Shown here: positions 56,701 to 64,000 of the stretch, in pieces | Layout of the letters: the number at the start of each line of letters is the position of its first letter | How positions within the stretch are numbered: the first letter of the stretch is position 1 | Assembly (NCBI RefSeq): GCF_012489685.1 | Contig: NC_080044.1 | Location: 65,148,732 to 65,212,731, forward strand | Length of the DNA stretch: 64,000 nt | Direction of reading: 5' to 3' | Source of the DNA: Lotus japonicus | Lineage: Eukaryota > Streptophyta > Magnoliopsida > Fabales > Fabaceae | The notes under the pieces: model-generated | Database searches by the model: none | Told to the model about the DNA's origin: nothing | The model's input: the letters and a program-made list of their open reading frames with translations, nothing else | Made by a program: the position numbers and the translations under genes

Positions 56701-59027
56701 TACTTACTTTGTGTTTTTTATTTTTTTTTCAACTTGAAAAAGAAAAAACGACGCCGTTTTCCGTCAACACTGATGACCTTCTCTCATCAACCCACCCCGT
56801 CAACCACACTGTTCATCACGTTCTGATATCCAAGGACTGATTTCGCGTGTGCCTCTACTTCTCTACCCACCCCGCCGTAGCAGTCATACGTTCTGATATC
56901 CAAGGTTCAGCCATCCTTCTCTCTCCTTTCTAACACAGACCAGCAACTGGCCCTAATCTGGTCCCTCAGTTCCCTCCTTCTTCTCCCAAAATCACCAAAT
57001 CAACTACCATCGACCACCTCCTCTCTTCCCCTCAAATCCACAACCACCGACCACCTCTTCACCGTCAAAACCGTCACCTCCACCACAACCTAAATCAAGC
57101 ACCACCGCCATCGCTCCCTCTCTTTCCAAATCGCGCCACCGTCGTCGCCCTTCCGTCCTTTTCCCCGATTTCTCGCTTCCTTGACTGTATCAACGTCACG
57201 ATTTCCCCCTTTTCCATCGATTTCCGATGTCACTCGGCGTGCTCTCATGGATTCTCCAGTAATGGCCATCACACCCTGTCAACCATTACGTGGGTAACGG
57301 TTCAATTCAATACACTGCTTAACACTTCTCATACGTTTCCTTCTAATTTCGTCCTTTTTATCAATTTTTTATCTGATATTGTTGATTTGATGTGCATTTT
57401 TGGGGGGATTTGGTACTTGGTTTAGTAGTTCTTATACGTTTCCTCCTCATTGTTATCTTCGGTTCATGCACTTTTTATGCATCTGTCATTTCGAAGCTGA
57501 TTTGCAGTTGGGATTAGGTATGTAGATGGAGGGTTATAGGTGAAGGCTTTATAGAGGCTTCTTTTGTTTCTTCAGATCGATTTGGCTATAAATATCCTCA
57601 ATTCTCATTCAACCACACTTCTCCCAATTGGGTCTCTGATTCTCTCCCAAGTTTGTGTGCGACACAGGTTGTTGTCTTCTACCCTCTTACTTTAGTCTGA
57701 TCACTTTTCTATTATGTGGTTGAGTCTGGATTATTATAATGGATACTATTCTTAATTGATTGATTTGTGATTCTTTGTATTTGAATTTTCAGGAGGTTAC
57801 ATCACATACTGAGATTCAGAGGTAATAATTTTTCCAGTTCTTAAATTCATGCAATGCATTATAATCCAGTGTTAGTTATTGTTGATATTTTTTTTTTCTT
57901 TTTCTTGGCTGATAATTTTATAAAATTTGTTATGAATTAACCTCATCAATTTTTTTATGAAATTAGAGTTTTCAATATTCATGGCCTGGTACTTTTAACA
58001 GAGTAGGATAGGACCAATTCAAAGTAATTATGTAATTTTTCAATGTTCACAACTTGGTAGGAAGAGGAATAGGATTTTGATTCATGCTTTTGTGTCACTC
58101 AAGGCACTGTGTACAGAGATTCTTTTTCTAAATACACGATTTTGGTAATTTATAATTTCAGTTGATATTTCTTTTCTGTTTTGTGAGGTTTTCCATTTTC
58201 TTGATCTTCATTTCCTCAAGAATTGTATTATAAATGAGATAAAAGTTTAAGGGCACTTTTACTGTACTGTAACATGCCTTTATCCTTTAAAAAATTGTAC
58301 AAAATGAAGAACGTATTTTTTGGGTTTCTTAGAGTTTACACTCTACTAATCCAATTAGAGACACTTTGAATATAGTGTGGAACATGTCTAATCCCTTTTT
58401 TAAACTAAAATCAATCATCCAAATGTCCAATTAAAACCTAGAATATGCAGATTGGTAATTATTGATAAATTTGTTCATGGTGTTCTTTTGCCAAGATCTA
58501 GGAAGACTAGGATTAACAAACCATACATTTTACATGTCATTCTCCATGTTCGAGTGAAACATTTATATGATTATATTAATAATTGTAAGCGTTGTGTACC
58601 ATTGCTTGTGTTAGATTGAATGAATCACATAAATTCCACCTGTTGCACCTTGGTCTCTATAAGTAGTGGTTTGATGTGTTGTTTTTGTGAATTGTGGAGT
58701 TTGAAAAGTTATCACTGCTAAGATTAGTTCTTTTGTATTAATTTGTTGTCTAAGTTATATCAACAGCTTCCCCAAATTATTATGAAAGTTTTACACTCTA
58801 TCAAGTACGCCTGAGATAAAATGACAAGGCATGAGCTTCACAAGCTCATGACTTTAAATTTTCCTTTCTATTCAAAGTTTTCCAGTTTTGTTTGTTCTAT
58901 TCTGCCTCATGTTTTGCTTTCTGTTTATCCCCACTGTGTGGTGAAACATTGCTTTTGTTTTATGATCATTGTGTGGTGGAGCAGCATGCTATGTGACTTT
59001 AAGTATTTTATGTGTCTTCTTGTGCAG
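56700..59027 (+). other. possible 5' region of the NEMP-like locus
   Basis: 56760-57250 is C-rich with CACCACC/CCGTC words, like a plant leader or first exon; 57794-57822 has intron borders around a 29-bp piece. I could not assemble an N-terminal coding part that continues into the exon at 59028, so the 5' end is left open. Confidence 0.3.
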
Positions 59028-60114
59028 GAAGCCAGGAATGCCTCTCTTGCAGTTGGGATGTGCCCACAAAGCCAATGGGAGAAAGTTACCAAGGGTTCTA
59101 GGGCTAGATCAATGTCTCCTTTTGACCACAAGTTCCTAGACATAAGGACTGCTGGTGCAACACTAGAAAATTTTAAGGTGTCCACTGATGAAGGTAAAAA
59201 GTTCATGGTTGTATTTAACACTAATGAGTTACAGTTTCTTGAAGTTCCATTAATTTCTCTAAAAACGGTGATGACCAGCACTAAAACCTTTTCCCTCCTT
59301 TGCAGAATTTTTTGCTTATCGCATTGTATTGTTAGTATTGGGTATTATTCTCATGACCACAACATCCTTTGTCCGCAAATCATTAGTATTTTATTATAGC
59401 AGTGCAATGGCAATTGGGATAACTCTTGTGGTACTGATTGTTCTATATCAAGTAACTTTTTTTTTTATTCTTCAAGTTTTGAAATTTGGAATGTTCAATG
59501 TTCAACTGTAGGCAGTGTTATCAAATATCCGCCACGGCGCCATGGCCGTTTTTTGGCTTTCCGCAATGGCTGATATCCCGCCATATGGCTGCCATATTCC
59601 GTCATTAATTGTCGTGTGTGGCGGGATTTTGGCTTCCTGCCATCTGCAATTAACAACACTCACTATAGGTGTTGTTTATGATGAGTTTGCAATCAACCAA
59701 ACCTTCAACTCCAACTCTTCATCTCAAGAAAACTATTCTTATGCCTTTTTGTAGATTATTGTATTGGAAACAGGTTTTGGGCTTTTATTCATCTGCAATG
59801 ATATCTGATTGTTGTGGAAAATTTTTTGTTGACTTCAACATGGAATTCACTGCTTCTAATTTACAGGGCATGAAACTTCTTCCAACTGGTCAGAAGAGTT
59901 CCCTTGCTATATTTTTTTATATTCATCTGCTGTAAGTTTAACCTCAACACACTTCTCTCCAATCTTACTAATTTATAATGAGTGTGGATTATATATTTTC
60001 AACCATTACTTTAATCAGGTTGGTTTCGGTGGTTTTCTCCTCCGTTATGTCCTGACTTAATTCGTTTAGTACTTACGGAGCTAGGAATTGATCAAGACAT
60101 GTATAATCCTGCAT
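59028..60114 (+). pseudogene. NEMP-family (nuclear envelope membrane protein) pseudogene
   Basis: Four exon pieces: 59028-59193 (EARNASLAVGMCPQSQWEKV, SPFDHKFLDIRTAG), 59306-59451 (FFAYRIVLLVLGIILM, SSAMAIGITLVVLIVLYQ), 59867-59931 (GMKLLPTGQKSSLAIFFY) and 60019-60114 (GFGGFLLRYV, LIRLVLTELGIDQDMYNP). Spacing of membrane spans and the MKLLPTGxKSSLA motif match the DUF2215/NEMP family of inner nuclear membrane proteins. A 2-bp gain near 59918 and a 1-bp loss near 60049 break frame, so no intact protein is coded unless these are sequence errors. A MITE sits in the intron at 59513. The next 3' exon was not found with confidence. Confidence 0.75.
59505..59669. mobile_element. hAT-type MITE in an intron
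   Basis: CAGTGTTATCAAATATCCGC starts a 149-bp element ending TTAACAACACTC; interior has GCCATGGCC/GCCATATGGC words. Flanks ACTGTAGG and ACTATAGG are an 8-bp duplication with one mismatch. Similar CAGTGTTGTCAAA MITEs are common in plants. Confidence 0.65.
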
Positions 60115-62595
60115 GTAAGTCACCTCCATGCTTGCTGCTTATTTGGTTAGACATCTATGCTGCTTATTAATTTTTTTTCTCCTTTATTTATGTGTATTCT
60201 GAATTCTGGTTCTTTTGGATGGACAACTTCTTTAGTTCTTTTTGTCTGTAAATTTGAATGATTTGCTATGAAAGAATGTATTGCCTAAAATAAAATGGTC
60301 CTTAAAAATGATTTTTGTAAGGTTTCCAGTTCTGCATTTTTGTGAGTTTATGTAAAAAAGAAAAGCCATTGAAGAATGAAAGCCCCAACCTTAACTTCTC
60401 ATATAATGACATGAATTGTAGATTAATTAATTTTGTTAATACTAGGGTGTTCCTTGGCATTGATGTCTTAGATTGCAGTTGTGCATTGTAAAAGAGGTTT
60501 GCCATGTTTGGTGTCCTTGGAAAAAGGCATGCAGCAAGGCAACAATGAGTGTAGAAGGAGGGGACTAGAAAGACTTAAAAACTAGGAATGTTAAGATCAA
60601 TTTTGTGAACTTGAAATTACTGTCAGCCTAATTTTGTCTAGGTCTTTCAAAAATTTGAAAAGATAAAAGGAAGCAAAAAAGAATGAAGGTGCTCTTTTCT
60701 CTTTTATTTACTTATTGAACCTTCTATCCCACATTGGCAAATCATTCTCTCTAAGACTCACGCTGGAAAAATCATGCACTTTCACCCCCTCCCCCTTCCC
60801 TCTCCTCAATAAATAATTGATTTTAAAATCCTAAGGAAGGGGAAGAAGAATTTTTGGATTTTGTGCTAAGTGTAGAACCTTTGTTAGTTTAGAAAAATTC
60901 TTTGTGCCAAGAAAGAACTATGTGTTGCTCTTTAAGGTTGTATTGTGAGTGCATGTGAGACCTGGTACCCCAAACTTTCTTGCACAGTGCATGTGAGTGC
61001 ATGTTTGTGATTGGTTAAAGGCTTTTGTTTCATTTTTTCTTTCAAGTTTGAGTCAATTTGCATTTAGTTTCAATTTTAGTTTTATCTCATTTTTACTACA
61101 TGGCAGTGTTCATGGGAGCATTTTTTATTTTTTGGGAGAATTTAAGAGCCAATAGTAATCAAGAAGTTTATGTATAAGCTATTCAAATGTTGTGTTTACA
61201 TGATGTATTTTTTTGGTGTGATTTCCAATATAAGTTCCTTATCAATTGGAATTGAAGTCTTTGATTGTAAGTTTACTTATATGGGTGACATATTTTGTTT
61301 CCTTTTACCTATCTTTGTCCGAACAATCAACTAGAAAGCATCTAAGAACCCTTAGTAATGTGAGTATATTGGACTATATGTTCTTCTATAATTGGGGATT
61401 TCTATATCTCCTTATGCACAATGTTATATCGAATATTGAGAAGAAAATTGATCAGAAAGTGACTGAACTACAAAATAGATAAGTTACTGCACTTCAGTTA
61501 GAGGATAAAGTGAGATCTTAAAATGATTTGATGTCTGCCATAGATCAATGTGTGTAGTGTGTGATTCTGTGTTTTAGAGAAGTAAATATGTAATATGTAT
61601 TATATTTTTATAAATGAGAACTGGCAACGTTTCTGAAACTTAATGGTGTATTGCAGAAATTGACGCTCTAATGCATGAACTTGATGAGGAAGAGATGCAA
61701 ATGGATGAATTAGCAAAGAGGACTATAGAGAAGTTGAAAGAATCCACTCTTTGAGATGTTGATGCTGCTAAACCTGTTGAAAATGACTCATGACAAACTG
61801 CAGCGGTTAAACGTGATGAAAATATTTATACATATATAGAATAGTTGGTTGGTTGTCTCATACAACTATTGGTAGATAGGGATAATGAGTAATCGCTTTA
61901 GTGTGATGGTTTTAGATGATTATTTGTGAGGGAATTTGATAACGGGATATTTGAAGGAAGGTGATCATGAAAAGGCTACATCTTCTCATTTGACACTGAG
62001 CAGTAGAAAACAAAAGACTTTGACTTGATATTCATGCTATGAATAATATTGTTAAACGATATTTCACGTTAAAAAGTGAAGTTAGACCTGTCTTTTGCAT
62101 TTCGATGCATGTAGGCTCATTTGCAAGCTCATGGAATAATGTTTTGTTGACACTTATCCACATCCACCTTAGATATATAAGAAGAGAAAATCGAGAAATG
62201 TGTGGAAATGAGATAGGAAAGAAAGTGAGATATGAATAAATCATTACTCTTGGATATGTGTATAGATATTTTCTTTTAGTTTCAAATATCCCCCTCATAG
62301 TCTAATATATTATTACATTTCAGCCAACTTTTCATTTTTTACTGTAAAGATTGCGCTAAAGTGTAAGTCGATAGGGGTTAAACACAATTAACATTTGAAA
62401 CTCATATAATTCATATGTATAAGAAAGATAAAACATTTAAACATAAACATAAGATAATAACGACATATAATTGTTTGACTAATTAAAATTGTATATCTTA
62501 AAAAATACTTCATTGTATTATTCTATATATATATATATATATATATCAAATTCTGAATAATTGTAGTTAGCAGTGGAGTTCGTGAAAAATTATCC
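60115..62595. other. 3' flank of the NEMP-like locus, mostly unassigned
   Basis: 61653-61754 reads in frame after a TTGCAG as IDALMHELDEEEMQMDELAK then a stop, an acidic coiled-coil-like tail, and 61430-61480 reads NIEKKIDQKVTELQNR. Both could be decayed 3' exons of this locus but cannot be joined securely. Confidence 0.3.
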
Positions 62596-62630
62596 GTGCA
62601 TCGCACGGACAAACGGGTATAATCCTAGTG
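62595..62630 (+). mobile_element. Helitron 3' terminus
   Basis: CCGTGCATCGCACGG hairpin, then GGGTATAATCCTAG followed by T. It matches the 3' ends of the tandem Helitrons at 36383 and 38261 in hairpin stem and in GGGTATAAT...CTAG. The matching 5' end is not identified. Confidence 0.65.
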
Positions 62631-64000
62631 TGTCTAATCCCTTCAAGTTCGCCTAACATTTGCAACATTAATTCATAAATAAAAATACAAAATCTTACCA
62701 ATGTAATTTCGTGAAATCTTTACCTAAATTTGGATCATGTTTTGAAATTGATTCATGTGAACGAAAAGACACCGTTAATATAGCTCGATAGTTATATAGT
62801 TTTCATCCCAGCTGGTTTCTTTTAATTCTAGTTGATTTTGAAGTGTTATGGAATCTTCGTTATGATATTTTCCTATAAGAAAAGGAAAAAGTTCTTCATG
62901 GACATGATTGATGTTAATTGTTAAAGATGAAGTTGAATGAATTCAAAAGTGATGCTGGATGGAAGCTGTAAATAATAGTAACATGTCGACATGTAGACTG
63001 TCTGTACTACACACAAACGATGTTTTGTTTTTGAAAAGGATGTTTGCTCAACTTGAATGGAAAAAGCGTCTATAACACATAAAGACCCGTCACACTCGAG
63101 AATTCATCGACCTTATCCACTTATCCTCTTTTTTAATAATTATAATAATACTTTCAAAAAATAATTATAACCTTAATAATATATACTTTTTTGAACTCAT
63201 TAATAATATATACTTAGTCCTTGCATATTCATACGCAATTCCTAATTGAAAGAGATTGTTGAATTTTCTTCGGAGCTATATATGAGTTAAGCATCACGCA
63301 GAGTTGGATTGAAAGGCTTGGTTTTCAATTTCAATAATAATACTCGGACATTCAACAAATTATAGAAACCTATGTTTTTCATTTATCTTCTTCTTTATAT
63401 TATACATAATCCTTCTTTCTCTTCTTTTGTTTAATCATTTTAAGTGTTTGTTAGATATTTGCACGGGAATGACTGCATATAATTTTCCTTTCAACATGAT
63501 TGATGTTAGTCTTGCATTGCACTATAATGTGGCATCACAAGCTAGCTAGCATAGTGTCACCACTTGCTCGACTGTTACCTTGGGTGTGGGTCAGTAAAAA
63601 TATCTCTCATCATGAAATAAAATAGTTAGTGTTAAATATTTAAAATGTCTTTATTTAGTATTTATAAATTAAAAAAAACATTTATCTCACTCTCTATTTC
63701 ACAAAAGTAGTTAATGAATTAGTTGAGCAAGCATAATTTAAGGGTTATCTAAATGATTAAACGAGTAACCTTACTAAAAATACCTTAATATAGTATTTTT
63801 CATATTTTTTAATTTTTTTGAATAATAATGATTTTTAAATACAAAGAGCAAAATAGATAGTGGAAGAATTTTATTAAAATTGTAAGGATACAAAATTTAT
63901 AAACTTCTTGAAGAGGCATTCAAGGTAATGCATGGGGCTAGTTAAGATAAGCTTGATGATTTATCCCGTGAAGGCATTTGGTCTTTTTATTTTTATTTTA
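62631..64000. other. intergenic
   Basis: A/T-rich to the window end; no gene recognised. Confidence 0.4.

Noticed and set aside
58821..59027. Frame upstream of the NEMP exon as coding N-terminus
   Set aside because: Cys/Phe-rich run ending at a clear TTGTGCAG acceptor; it reads as intron.

Overview
This is a piece of a plant nuclear genome, probably a legume (the species is an inference from overall flavour, not proven). The signs are spliced genes with GT/AG introns, plant-only families (FAR1/MULE-type transposase, plant mobile domain, PHOX TPR-PB1, nodulin-like MFS), AT-rich intergenic DNA and a dense layer of plant transposons.

Layout. 1-521 is the 5' part of a homologous-recombination OB-fold (HROB-like) gene that runs off the left edge. 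760-6680 is an unusual unit: a truncated Mutator-like transposase and a plant-mobile-domain (PMD) gene, both on the minus strand, framed by five small arrays that all have a 25-bp period and quasi-palindromic repeats. The PMD protein starts with the residues of the histone H3 tail and ends in an RG-rich tail; its gene carries two one-base frameshifts. 6855-8378 is a lone RRM ORF of LINE-ORF1 type. 11375-16317 is a complete young Ty1/copia element with identical 160-bp LTRs but a broken pol; it lies just beyond the stop codon of a PHOX/CLMP1-like TPR-PB1 gene (16465-18707). 20.8-22.7 kb holds a hAT-type MITE and a 1.3-kb Mutator-type element. 22.7-25.1 kb is a patchwork of a copied MICU promoter and first exon, a TRIM retroelement, and the DHHC part of a TIP1-like palmitoyltransferase pseudogene. 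25.3-26.4 kb has Harbinger- and Stowaway-type MITEs. 27189-28475 is a domesticated Harbinger-transposase gene that has lost the catalytic residues. 30272-32416 is an intact MICU gene of six exons. 32768-33368 is a hAT-type element with a tRNA-like stretch inside. 34136-38261 is two Helitrons joined head to tail. 38.6-40 kb is a LINE 3' fragment with a 533-bp foldback element inserted in it. 40674-41942 is a second Mutator-type element. 42825-43688 is a SAM-domain gene. 45217-48299 is a three-exon NFD4/nodulin-like MFS transporter. 50.7-51.6 kb is a CACTA remnant. 53.1-54.7 kb is one inverted-repeat element nested in another. 55.3-55.8 kb is a tandem array of about 104 bp. 59.0-60.1 kb is a NEMP-family pseudogene, and 62.6 kb is a third Helitron terminus.

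The cellular genes are unrelated neighbours (recombination, chaperone/organelle, mitochondrial calcium, transport, nuclear envelope) and do not form a pathway. The interest lies in the mobile DNA: several superfamilies with recognisable target-site duplications, two nested insertions, a gene-fragment patchwork, and the MULE/PMD unit with its 25-bp arrays. Splice junctions were placed by eye from GT/AG and reading frame; boundaries of repeats may be off by a base or two.
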